Below are positions 49,970-58,288 of a DNA stretch of 64,000 bases, one piece after another (the first letter of the stretch is position 1; each line of letters opens with the position of its first letter). The position numbers and the translations under genes were made by a program. The stretch is from JAGGAG01 sp964638035 (GTDB taxonomy: Bacteria; Gemmatimonadota; Gemmatimonadetes; Gemmatimonadales; GWC2-71-9). The stretch lies in the NCBI GenBank assembly GCA_964638035.1, contig CAZWXD010000009.1:44186-108185 (forward strand), in the 5' to 3' direction. The notes below the pieces were generated by a model that did not search any database, was not told the DNA's origin, and was given only the letters and a program-made list of their open reading frames with translations.

Positions 49970-50830
49970 TCAGCTGATGGTGAACTGGTGCACCATCCCG
50001 TGCGCGACATGGGGCTTGCCGTCGGTCGCGTCAGGGACGAAGCAGATCAGCAGGTAGTCGCCGGGAACCAGGTCGAGCTTGATGCGTTGCCGTTGCCCGG
50101 CGGCAATCGCCGTGGTGCCGCCAAACGTGGTGGCCGGGATGGGCCCTTCGTACGTGGCGGCCCACGCCGCGATGTCGGCTGCAGTCTTGCCCGGGTTGAG
50201 CCGGAGGAACACGACTTCGTGCGGCTGCCCGCTCGGCACCGTCACGTCGACCTCCTGCGGGCCGGCGCGGAGCGAGTCCGACAGGGTGAACGCAAAGTCG
50301 GTGAGCGTGATGGTGAGGTCTGCCGGCGGAAGCGGTGCACTCACCATGGTGCCGGTGGCGGGCGTCACCGTGAGCGGCTGCACCATGCCCTTCGCGAAGT
50401 GCGGCACGTGGTCCGGGGTGTCGATGAAGCAGAGCAGGACATAGTTCCCCGCCTCGAGGTCGAGCGTGGCCACCGATCCCGCTGAATCCGACGACACGTT
50501 CGGCCCGCCGACGAAGGTGGCCCACGGCGGGAGTGCGCCGCCCTGCATGGCCGCACCGAAATCGGCGATGGTCTTTCCCTCCTCGAGCCGCAGGAGCTGC
50601 ATGTGGTGCAGGTTGGGGCCATCGTTGATGAAGCGGAAGGTGGTGCGGCCGGACGGGATGGAGGCCGGCGCCGTGAAGGCCATGTCGCGGCCGCGGATCA
50701 CGATCTCCCTGGCTGGTGCGGTCCCGGCCGCTGCAGCGGCCGAGTCGCCCGGTGACGTCCTGCTGCAGGCGGCCGGGGTGAGCAGGAGGACGGTCATGCA
50801 GGCGCGAATGGCGGGAACACTTCGCATCAT
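49970..50830 (-). CDS. Lipoprotein with two cupredoxin-like repeats
   Basis: A 286-residue lipoprotein (lipobox PAAC, Cys near 22). It consists of two homologous halves: each has H-x-LRL-x2-GKT-x-AD, then an LDL-x2-G-Y-x-L-CF strand and PH-x-A/K-GMV (first half about 40-155, second about 165-286). The Cys, His and Met in these strands are spaced like ligands of a type 1 copper site, so copper binding or electron transfer is possible but not proven. The two ATG codons at 50830 and 50827 are both usable. It lies 20 bases after the alpha/beta hydrolase gene. Confidence 0.78.
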   Translation of the reverse strand: MMRSVPAIRACMTVLLLTPAACSRTSPGDSAAAAAGTAPAREIVIRGRDMAFTAPASIPSGRTTFRFINDGPNLHHMQLLRLEEGKTIADFGAAMQGGALPPWATFVGGPNVSSDSAGSVATLDLEAGNYVLLCFIDTPDHVPHFAKGMVQPLTVTPATGTMVSAPLPPADLTITLTDFAFTLSDSLRAGPQEVDVTVPSGQPHEVVFLRLNPGKTAADIAAWAATYEGPIPATTFGGTTAIAAGQRQRIKLDLVPGDYLLICFVPDATDGKPHVAHGMVHQFTIS

Positions 50831-50850
50831 ACGGTCTCCAGTTGAACGGG

Positions 50851-52299
50851 TCAGGGGCTCGGAATCCACGCGGAGACCCGGTCCGCAAGGTACGGGAAGA
50901 AGGGGTTCGAGGTAAGGCGCACCAGCGTCTCCGTGCTCATGACCAGCACCCCCGCCTCGCCGCGGAGGGCCAGCGTGCCCAGCCGGATCCCGTAGTCCTC
51001 CGTGGTGTCCGGCTCCGAGCCCAGCATGGGATCCGTGACCGGGAAGGGCAGTGCCAGGTGCGAGAGGGAGAACACCGTCCTGGGGTAGGCGAGGTCGAGC
51101 TCGCGGGTGGCGGCCGTGGCCGAGCCGGCGGGCGTGGACCGCTCCACCATCTGCGAGAGGTGGTCGCTCGCATTGGTGATGAGTGTCAGGCGGTAGCGGT
51201 GCGGCCCCGATCCCATGAGCCGTTCCGCGGCGTGCTCGGCGGACGCCCGCAGCATCGGGCCGAAGTCCACGTTCCGGTTGATGTCGAACAGCACCAGCTC
51301 GCTGCCGTTGGCAGGCAGGTAGTCGTAGAGCGCCGACACGATGGCCTGCGCGCTCACGGTGAAGTCCACGACCGACTGGAAGGTCAGCACGGGGGGGAGG
51401 CTGTCCAGGAGGCCCCGGTCCGAATAGTCCGCGATCCGTGCCTGCAGGGCGCGGGTGAGCTGGTGCGACTGCACGGCGCCGTTCACCGGGAACGAGTTGT
51501 ACTTGAACGGGTTGAACTCGGGAACGATGCCGAGCCATGCCGCCTTGGCAAAGGGCGGGAGGATCGCGGGCCACCCCGCGATCCCGGCAAACCGTGCCAT
51601 CGCCGTGATGCCGATCATCGGCGTGACCAGCACCAGCTTGTCGGCGCGCGCCAGTGTCGTGTCGCCCAGGGCATCGAGCGCGTACTTCACGGCCAGCGCC
51701 CCGCCGTTCGAGAAACCCACGATGTGCAGCGGCGCCGGGAGGGGAACCCGCCGCCGAGCCTCGCGCACCGCCAGCCGCGTGGCCGCCTGCCAGTCCTCCC
51801 ACTGCACCCTGGACAGGCCGGAGGGTACGGTGCCGTGTCCCGGGAGCCGGATCGCCACGACGGCCCAGCCCCGGTCCCGGTAGAGGCGGCCAAGGTGGCG
51901 CAAGCTGTAGGGCGAGTCGGTCAACCCATGGAGCAGCACGGCCACGCCGCGCGGCCGGCCCTCGGGCTCCAGTGTGTACGACCGGTTCCAGTCGGTCGTG
52001 AAGTGCCCCGGATAGACGGGGCTCCCCTCGAAATAGCGGTTGAACGGCACCTGCTCGGCACTGCCCAGGCGCTGGGTCACCGCGGCGTACACCTGCTGGA
52101 GCAGGGTGTCCTCTGCAGCCACGTACTGCGCCCAGGTCATGCCGTCAACCTGGGCCGCCTTCACCTCGGGTGGCACGTACTTGTGCCAGGCCTCGAGTGG
52201 TGGCCCGCGGCGCGAGTCCCACGCAAAGAAGGCCAGCATGGCCGCGAGCATGCCGCCCGCGGCCGTGAGGCCATACCGGACCAGGCGCCGGAGGATCAG
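50851..52299 (-). CDS. Membrane-anchored alpha/beta hydrolase
   Basis: A serine hydrolase of the alpha/beta fold. The oxyanion region is VAVLLHGLTDSPYSLRHLG, the nucleophile elbow is IVGFSNGGALAVKYALD, and a late SLSHLALPFPVTD may carry the catalytic His. The first ATG is at 52251, but in frame upstream lie codons for ILRRLVRYGLTAAGG back to a CTG at 52299 that overlaps the preceding stop as CTGA. Including them gives a positively charged start and a full membrane anchor (RRLVRYGLTAAGGMLAAMLA), so the longer form (482 aa) is proposed. Substrate unknown; lipid or ester is likely. Confidence 0.8.
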   Translation of the reverse strand: MILRRLVRYGLTAAGGMLAAMLAFFAWDSRRGPPLEAWHKYVPPEVKAAQVDGMTWAQYVAAEDTLLQQVYAAVTQRLGSAEQVPFNRYFEGSPVYPGHFTTDWNRSYTLEPEGRPRGVAVLLHGLTDSPYSLRHLGRLYRDRGWAVVAIRLPGHGTVPSGLSRVQWEDWQAATRLAVREARRRVPLPAPLHIVGFSNGGALAVKYALDALGDTTLARADKLVLVTPMIGITAMARFAGIAGWPAILPPFAKAAWLGIVPEFNPFKYNSFPVNGAVQSHQLTRALQARIADYSDRGLLDSLPPVLTFQSVVDFTVSAQAIVSALYDYLPANGSELVLFDINRNVDFGPMLRASAEHAAERLMGSGPHRYRLTLITNASDHLSQMVERSTPAGSATAATRELDLAYPRTVFSLSHLALPFPVTDPMLGSEPDTTEDYGIRLGTLALRGEAGVLVMSTETLVRLTSNPFFPYLADRVSAWIPSP

Positions 52300-52676
52300 G
52301 CGAGCGCCTTGGCCTTGAGCCGCAGGAACTCCTCTTGGGTGATCGTCCCATCGTTCAGCAGCGCCTTGGCGCGCGCAATCTGGTCGGCGGGCGCGATGCC
52401 GGCGACATCGCGGATGTGCTCATCCTGGCGCTCCCGGATCCGCTGGACAAAGGCGCGCTGCCGCTCGGCCATCCCGCGGCCCCGCGCGAGGAGGTACACC
52501 AGGGCGGTGATGATGGGCAGGAAGAGCAGGGCCACGATCCAGATGGCCTTGGCGCCGCCGCCCAGCTCGGTGTCCCGGAAGAGGTCCACGATGATGTGGA
52601 ACATCACCATGATGTACGCGACGAAGATGAAGATCTCGAACAGGAACCAGGTGGCGCTGACAAAGTTGCTGAACAC
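52296..52676 (-). CDS. PLDc_N and SHOCT domain membrane protein
   Basis: A 126-residue protein with two hydrophobic helices (FLFEIFIFVAYIMVMFHII and AIWIVALLFLPIITALVYLL) that match the phospholipase-D nuclease N-terminal (PLDc_N) module, followed by a charged helix and a C-terminal SHOCT motif (IARAKALLNDGTITQEEFLR). Such proteins have no known enzyme activity. Its stop overlaps the hydrolase start region. Confidence 0.85.
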   Translation of the reverse strand: MFSNFVSATWFLFEIFIFVAYIMVMFHIIVDLFRDTELGGGAKAIWIVALLFLPIITALVYLLARGRGMAERQRAFVQRIRERQDEHIRDVAGIAPADQIARAKALLNDGTITQEEFLRLKAKALA

Positions 52677-52736
52677 GGCGGCCTCGCGCTGGAAGGGGGA
52701 TGCTGGCAGCCGTGTGCCACCGGCCGCCGCGGAGTG

Positions 52737-54272
52737 CTACCAATCTACCGGGCGGTAGTCCTTCAGGAACTGGCCCCATACGTGGGTGCCGGTATTGATG
52801 CCGTCGATGATCGGGTCACAGATTCGGGCTGCCCCGTCCACGATGTCGAGCGGTGGGTGGAAGCGATGGTCCCGCTGCTTGCGCGCGGCAATCGCCGCCG
52901 GGTCCTCGTCGGTGACCCAGCCGGTGTCCACGCTGTTCATGTGGATCCCGTCGGCCTGGTAGTCGGTGGCGGAGGTGCGGGTCATCATGTTGAGCGCGGC
53001 CTTGGCCATGTTCGTGTGCGGATGCCGCGTGGTCTTCATCTTCCGGTAGAACTGGCCCTCGACCGCCGACACGTTGACGATGTGCTTGTCCCGGCCGGGG
53101 GTCCGCAGCATCAGCGGCTTGAGGCGTGCATTGAGCAGGAACGGGGCGATCGCGTTCACCAGCTGCACCTCGAGCAGCTCGACCGTCGGCACCTCGGCGA
53201 GCAGGAGGCGCCAGGAGTTCCGGCCCCGGAGGTCCACCTGCTGGAGGTCCTGGTCCAGTCGCCCCTCGGGAAACAGGTGGTCCTGCGCGGTGTCCTCTTC
53301 CGGGAGGAGCCGCACCTGCGAGAGGGCCGCGGCGTGCAGGATGCCCTCGGGCACGGCTTCGGCAGGCAGGTGTTCCAGGCCCGGCGCCGTGCCCTCGGCC
53401 AGCATCCGGTACCCGCGCCAGCCCTCGTAGGCGCCCACTAGGGCGCGGGCGGCCGCCGGCATGCTGTGCACCGAGGCCAGTTCCGCCTTCATCATGTGCC
53501 GGTAGAAGTCGGGAGGGCGGCGGACTGTCTGGCACGCGTTGTTGATGATGAAGTCGAGCCGCGCATGGCCCGCCTCGAGGTAGCGGCAGAACGCCTCGAC
53601 GCTGGGCGTGTGACGCAGGTCGAGCCCGAAGATCTCGAGCCGGGAGGACCAGTCCCCGAAGTCGGGCTCCCCCGCATAACGGGTGGCGGCGTCCCGCGGG
53701 AACCGCGTCGTGACCACCAGGTGGGCACCCGAACGCAGGAGCTTGAGGCCGGCCTGGTAGCCGATCTTGACGCGGCCGCCAGTCAGCAACGCCACGCGCC
53801 CGTGCAGGTCGGCCAGCTCGGTCCGCTTGGCAAAGTTGAACTCGGCGCAGGCGGGGCAGAGCTGGTCGTAGAAGTGGTGGACCCGGGTGTAGTCCTGCTT
53901 GCACACGTAGCAGTGCTGCGGCTCGAGCTCCTCGTGGAACTCGGGGTCGTGTGCCTCCTGCTGCTCGAAGCCCGCCGGTGCAAACACGTTGGGGGTCGTG
54001 AACACCGCCTGCCGCCGGAGCGCCCGGATGCCCGTGGCGTGCAGCCGGGTCTCTTCCTTGTGCGCGGCGCGTGCCTTCCGTTGCTTGACGCTCTCCTTCA
54101 CCAGCCGGCGGCGCGCGTGGGGATCGGGATTGAACACCATCGCCGCGGCGAGCTGCATCCGGCGCCGCTCGTCAGCCGAGAGCCCGTGCAGCAGCCCCCG
54201 GTCGGCGGCCACGGCCTCGAGCACGGCAATGGCGTCCCGGGCGCGGTCAAGGAACTGGTCCTGGTCTGGCAT
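52737..54272 (-). CDS. SDR-family oxidoreductase with internal zinc ribbon and altered active site
   Basis: A 511-residue protein with a short-chain dehydrogenase domain in its second half. Residues about 1-110 are helical; then CYVCKQDYTRVHHFYDQ and LCPACAEFNF (about 121-146) form a C-x2-C...C-x2-C zinc ribbon. The cofactor loop is LLTGGRVKIGYQAGLKLL, and FIINNACQTVRRPP carries the NNA motif. Around the catalytic region, NVSAVEG has the Ser, but four residues before the Lys in HTNMAKAALNMM stands Thr instead of Tyr (family YxxxK). An insertion of about 100 residues lies between NNA and the active site. The reaction is unknown. Confidence 0.82.
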   Translation of the reverse strand: MPDQDQFLDRARDAIAVLEAVAADRGLLHGLSADERRRMQLAAAMVFNPDPHARRRLVKESVKQRKARAAHKEETRLHATGIRALRRQAVFTTPNVFAPAGFEQQEAHDPEFHEELEPQHCYVCKQDYTRVHHFYDQLCPACAEFNFAKRTELADLHGRVALLTGGRVKIGYQAGLKLLRSGAHLVVTTRFPRDAATRYAGEPDFGDWSSRLEIFGLDLRHTPSVEAFCRYLEAGHARLDFIINNACQTVRRPPDFYRHMMKAELASVHSMPAAARALVGAYEGWRGYRMLAEGTAPGLEHLPAEAVPEGILHAAALSQVRLLPEEDTAQDHLFPEGRLDQDLQQVDLRGRNSWRLLLAEVPTVELLEVQLVNAIAPFLLNARLKPLMLRTPGRDKHIVNVSAVEGQFYRKMKTTRHPHTNMAKAALNMMTRTSATDYQADGIHMNSVDTGWVTDEDPAAIAARKQRDHRFHPPLDIVDGAARICDPIIDGINTGTHVWGQFLKDYRPVDW

Positions 54273-54292
54273 GGGGCAAGACTAACCCCGCC

Positions 54293-54700
54293 TCACTCCG
54301 TCGTGAAGCGGGAGACCTCCACCTCGGGCCCGTTGCGGCGGAGCAGGAGCACCACTGGCTCGGTGGCCCGGAACTCTCCCGTGAGGACCTGGGGCGTCCG
54401 GACCAGTGCCAGCGCATCGCCCGACGTGTAGACCGGGCCGGACGGCAGGCAGTGCACGGCGAGGCCAGGCACCAGCGATGAATCCGGTGCCAGGGTCAGC
54501 CGGTAGGCGCCGCGACAGCCGCGCGGCCACTCCCGCGGGGTCACGCGCACCACGATCGTGCTGTCCCCCGAGGCGACCAGCCGCCGGGAGGCTTCGCGCA
54601 GTGCAAAGGCAGTGCGGCTGGCCGAGTCGCTCACGAGGAACTCGCAGCCACCGAGGCCCACGGCCAGGAGGGCGAGCCACGCCCGGGACAGGTGGATCAT
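54293..54700 (-). CDS. Hypothetical small lipoprotein
   Basis: A 135-residue protein with a lipoprotein signal (WLALLAVGLGGC, Cys near 19) and a beta-rich hydrophilic remainder with two more Cys (RGCRGAY and AVHCLPSG). No known domain. A TATATT hexamer ends 7 bases before the ATG on the minus strand, so the transcript may be leaderless. The longer reading that extends upstream through the kinase gene is spurious. Confidence 0.65.
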   Translation of the reverse strand: MIHLSRAWLALLAVGLGGCEFLVSDSASRTAFALREASRRLVASGDSTIVVRVTPREWPRGCRGAYRLTLAPDSSLVPGLAVHCLPSGPVYTSGDALALVRTPQVLTGEFRATEPVVLLLRRNGPEVEVSRFTTE

Positions 54701-54757
54701 CGCGGCAAATATACAGGCCAGCGGCTCGCATGGCTCCGTGCCGTGTAGCTTTTCCCC

Positions 54758-57031
54758 ATGGACAGCGCCGACCACGCCCCGCTGCAGGCCATTCTCACCG
54801 ACGCCCTCGCGGGCAGGTATGCCGTGGAGCGCGTCCTGGGGCAGGGGGGCATGGCCACCGTCTTCCTGGCCGACGATGTGCGGCTGGGACGCAAGGTGGC
54901 GCTCAAGGTGTTCGGTTCGCGGGGGCACGGGCTCCACTACAACCCGGCGCGCTTCCTCCGTGAGATCCGCATCGCGGCCCGCCTCACCCACCCGCATATC
55001 GTCCCGGTGCATGATTCCGGCGAGATCCCGGGCGCCGGCGGCCCCCTCCTCTACTACGTGATGCCGTATGTGCAGGGAGAGTCCCTGCGGGAGCGCCTCG
55101 CCCGCGACGGTCGCCTGGAGGTCGCCGAGGTACTGCGGATTGCGCGCTCGGTGGGGGACGCACTCGACTATGCCTGGCGACAGGGCGTCCTGCACCGGGA
55201 CGTGAAGCCCGAGAACGTCATGCTCCTGGAGGGCGACGCCCTGGTCACCGACTTCGGGGTGGCCGTGGCGCTGCGCGAGGGCGACCAGGCCGGCGGGAGT
55301 ACGACGGCGCCAGGGGTGGCCGTCGGCACGCCCTTCTACATGAGCCCGGAGCAGGCGGCCGGCGAGCGGGACCTCGATGGGAGGAGTGACCAGTACGCCC
55401 TGGCCTGCGTCATCCATGAGATGCTGGCGGGCCAGCCGCCCTTCACCGGGCTTGCCCGTGCCGTCATGTCGCGCCACATCGTCGAGCCACCGCCCGCGAT
55501 CCGTGCCGTGCGGCCCGACGTGAGTGTGGCCGTGGAGCGAGCCCTGCTGCGCGCCCTGGCCAAGGAGCCGGTCGAGCGCTTCGCGTCGGCCGCGGAGTTG
55601 CTCCAGGCCATGGCCACCCCCGACGGTTCCACGTCGGTGGCCAACCCGACGCGCCTCCGGACCGTGGCGGTCCTGCCGTTCGTGAACGCCACGGGCGACC
55701 CTGCCACCGAGTACTTCTCCGACGGCATGACCGACGACCTCATCGGGGCCCTCGCCAATGTCGAGGGACTGCGCGTCGCCGCCCGCGCTTCGGTCTACGC
55801 GCTCAAGGGGCGCCGCGACGATGTAAGGAGCACGGGCGCCCTGCTCAACGTGGGTGCGGCGCTCGAGGGTACGGTGCGAAAGGCCGGCGGCCGCCTCCGG
55901 GTGACAGCCCAGTTGTCGGACACTGCGGATGGGCGTGTGCTCTGGGCCGGGCGCTTCGACAAGGAGGAGGGCGACGTCTTCGCCATCCAGGATGAGATTG
56001 TCGCCACCATCGCGCGGACCCTGAGCGGACAGCTCCTCGGGGAGATCGGCAGTCCCGTGCCCAGGCGCTACACCGACAACGTCCGCGCCTACAACCTGTA
56101 CCTGCAGGGACGCTTCGCCTGGAACAAGCGAAGCGAAGAGGGCATGCGGGAGGCCATCGCCTCCTTCGAGGCTGCCATCCGCGAGGATGCTGACTATGCG
56201 CTCGCATGGAGTGGCCTGGCGGATGCCTACGCCATTGGCGTGGACTACCGCACCGAGCCGGTGGAGATCGGCTTCGGCCGGGCCAAGGAGCTGGCACGCA
56301 AGGCCCTGTCCCTCGACGACTCGCTGGCCGAGGCGCACACGTCGCTGGCGTGGGTCACGTTCATCCACGACTGGGACTGGGACGCGGCGGCCAGGAGCTT
56401 CGAGCGCGCCATCGCCGCCAATCCGCGCTACCCCTCGGCCCGCCAGTGGTACGCCTGGCTCCTGGCATCGCAGGGTCGCCTGGCGGAAGCCGTGCGCGAG
56501 GGGCAACTCGCGGCCGAACTCGATCCTGTCTCCGTATCGGTGCGACGGGGGGTGGGATCGCTCTACTTCTACGCGAGGGACTGGGCCCAGGCCGCCCAGC
56601 AGCTGCGCCGGACCCTGGCCATGAACCCCGTCTCCACCGAGACGATGATGGCCCTGGCGCAGGCCCTGCTCTTCGGCGGGTCCGCGGCCGAGGCTGAGGC
56701 CGTGGTGCGCGATGGGCTGCTCCTGGCACCGGAGGACACCTCGCTCCTGGCGGCGATGGGCCGGATCCACGTGGCGCGGGACCGCACGCCCGAGGCGCGC
56801 GCCATCGCCCGCCACATGGAGGCGCTGCGCGAGCGGCGGTATGTCTCCCCGACCGACCAGGCCAAGCTCGCCCTGGCGCTGGGCGACCACGACGATGCCT
56901 TTGCCCACGTGGAGCGGTGCCTGGTGGAGCGCCGTGGGTGGGTGGCCTATTGCCGGGTCGACCCGCTCTGGGATCCGGTGCGCGGAGACCCGAGGTTCAG
57001 CGCATTGCTGCAGAGGATGCGCCTCGGATAG
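54758..57031 (+). CDS. Ser/Thr protein kinase with TolB-N-like and TPR domains
   Basis: A 757-residue Hanks-type kinase. The kinase domain (about 20-285) is complete: GQGGMATVFLADD, Lys50 in VALKVF, the catalytic Asp148 in VLHRDVKPENVM, Asp165 in VTDFGVAV and GTPFYMSPEQAAGE. Next comes a TolB-N/adenylate-cyclase-associated-like domain (about 303-430, VAVLPFVNATGDPATEYFSD), then TPR-type helical repeats to the end (YALAWSGLADAYAIG and onward). Unlike many relatives there is no membrane helix between the kinase and the rest, so it should be cytoplasmic. The substrate is unknown. ATG 54758 is 57 bases from the divergent lipoprotein gene. Confidence 0.92.
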   Translation: MDSADHAPLQAILTDALAGRYAVERVLGQGGMATVFLADDVRLGRKVALKVFGSRGHGLHYNPARFLREIRIAARLTHPHIVPVHDSGEIPGAGGPLLYYVMPYVQGESLRERLARDGRLEVAEVLRIARSVGDALDYAWRQGVLHRDVKPENVMLLEGDALVTDFGVAVALREGDQAGGSTTAPGVAVGTPFYMSPEQAAGERDLDGRSDQYALACVIHEMLAGQPPFTGLARAVMSRHIVEPPPAIRAVRPDVSVAVERALLRALAKEPVERFASAAELLQAMATPDGSTSVANPTRLRTVAVLPFVNATGDPATEYFSDGMTDDLIGALANVEGLRVAARASVYALKGRRDDVRSTGALLNVGAALEGTVRKAGGRLRVTAQLSDTADGRVLWAGRFDKEEGDVFAIQDEIVATIARTLSGQLLGEIGSPVPRRYTDNVRAYNLYLQGRFAWNKRSEEGMREAIASFEAAIREDADYALAWSGLADAYAIGVDYRTEPVEIGFGRAKELARKALSLDDSLAEAHTSLAWVTFIHDWDWDAAARSFERAIAANPRYPSARQWYAWLLASQGRLAEAVREGQLAAELDPVSVSVRRGVGSLYFYARDWAQAAQQLRRTLAMNPVSTETMMALAQALLFGGSAAEAEAVVRDGLLLAPEDTSLLAAMGRIHVARDRTPEARAIARHMEALRERRYVSPTDQAKLALALGDHDDAFAHVERCLVERRGWVAYCRVDPLWDPVRGDPRFSALLQRMRLG

Positions 57032-57073
57032 CACGGACCGCACCGCGATGCCCGTTCCGTTTTCGAGCACTCC

Positions 57074-58288
57074 GTGGGTAGCTTGCGTGCATACCCGCCG
57101 GAGCCCGTACTGACAGGCTTGATCCTGCTGCGCAATGCGGAGGTCTACGCCCCCGAGGCACTGGGGCGGCGTGACGTTGCCATTGCCGGCGGCACCATCG
57201 TCGCCATTGCACCATCGTTGCCCCGGCTCCCGGCAGGCTACGGTGCCACCGAAGTCGACCTGCAGGGGCTGCGCCTCATTCCCGGGCTCATTGATGGGCA
57301 TGTCCACCTGACCGGTGGCGGTGGCGAGGCGGGGCCGCACACCCGGGTGCCACCGCTTGCACTGACTGAGCTCACGGCTGGTGGCGTCACCAGCGTGGTC
57401 GGCGTGCTCGGCACCGACGACGCCACCCGCAGTACGGCAGAACTCGTCCAGGTCGTGCACGGCTTCCGCCACCTGGGCATCTCGGCCTGGTGCTTCACGG
57501 GCGGGTACCACATCCCGCCGACGACCCTCACGGGCACCGTGCGCGGTGACATCGCCCTGGTGGACGCGATCATCGGGGTGGGCGAGGTCGCCATCAGCGA
57601 CCACCGTTCCAGCCAGCCGACGCTCGACGAGGTGGTACGGCTTGCCGGCGAGGCGCATGTGGGCGCCCTCATGAGCGGCAAGGCCGGCGTCCTGCACCTG
57701 CACGTGGGTGATGGGGTGCGCGGGCTGGAGCTCGTGCGGCAGGCGCTCGACGTCACGGAGCTGCCGGCACGGGTCTTCCAGCCGACCCACGTGAACCGAC
57801 GCAAGGCACTGTTCGACGAAGCCCTGGCCCTGGCGTCGCGGGGCGTGCCCATCGACATCACTGCATTTCCCGTCGCCGACGGGGAGGATGCGTGGCCGGC
57901 CGGCGAGGCGCTGCTGCGCTACCTCGCCGAGCCGCTTCCGCCCCACCTGGTGACCGTGAGCTCGGATGGTGGTGGGTGCTTTCCCCGGTTCGACCAGGCC
58001 CTCCGCGTCACCGGCATGGATATCGGAAGCCCTGGCGCGCTGGCCCGCACCCTGGCCTCGCTGCTGCAGCACGGTGCGCCGCTGGAACGGGTCCTCCCGG
58101 CGTTCACCCGGAACGTTGCGGATGCGCTGCGCCTGCCAGGCAAGGGGCGGATCGAGGTGGGCGCCGATGCGGACCTGGTGGTGCTGGCTGGTGATGGCAC
58201 GGTGTGGCATACGATGGCGCGGGGGGTGTGGCACCGGTTCGCGGCACAAGCCCGCCTGCGTGGACCCTTCGAGAGCGAGGCCCAGTGA
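57074..58288 (+). CDS. iadA: Isoaspartyl dipeptidase
   Basis: A 404-residue amidohydrolase of the IadA type, which cleaves beta-Asp dipeptides. Ligands are GLIDGHVHLTGGGGEAGPHT (HxH), VLHLHVGDG and PTHVNRRKALF (two His) and TVSSDGGGC (Asp). At the usual carbamylated-Lys position this protein reads GVGEVAISDHRSSQP, with Glu, a variation also seen in some other members from memory. Since its stop overlaps the cyanophycinase start, it very likely cleaves the beta-Asp-Arg released from cyanophycin. GTG 57074 is used; TTG 57119 (ILLRNAEVYAPE) would fit family N-termini as well. Confidence 0.92.
   Translation: MGSLRAYPPEPVLTGLILLRNAEVYAPEALGRRDVAIAGGTIVAIAPSLPRLPAGYGATEVDLQGLRLIPGLIDGHVHLTGGGGEAGPHTRVPPLALTELTAGGVTSVVGVLGTDDATRSTAELVQVVHGFRHLGISAWCFTGGYHIPPTTLTGTVRGDIALVDAIIGVGEVAISDHRSSQPTLDEVVRLAGEAHVGALMSGKAGVLHLHVGDGVRGLELVRQALDVTELPARVFQPTHVNRRKALFDEALALASRGVPIDITAFPVADGEDAWPAGEALLRYLAEPLPPHLVTVSSDGGGCFPRFDQALRVTGMDIGSPGALARTLASLLQHGAPLERVLPAFTRNVADALRLPGKGRIEVGADADLVVLAGDGTVWHTMARGVWHRFAAQARLRGPFESEAQ

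Noticed and set aside
54293..58249. Very long minus-strand open frame (about 1300 codons) opposite the kinase and iadA genes
   Set aside because: The plus strand encodes clear kinase and dipeptidase motifs there; the antisense text is low-complexity and only its last 135 codons (with lipobox) look real.
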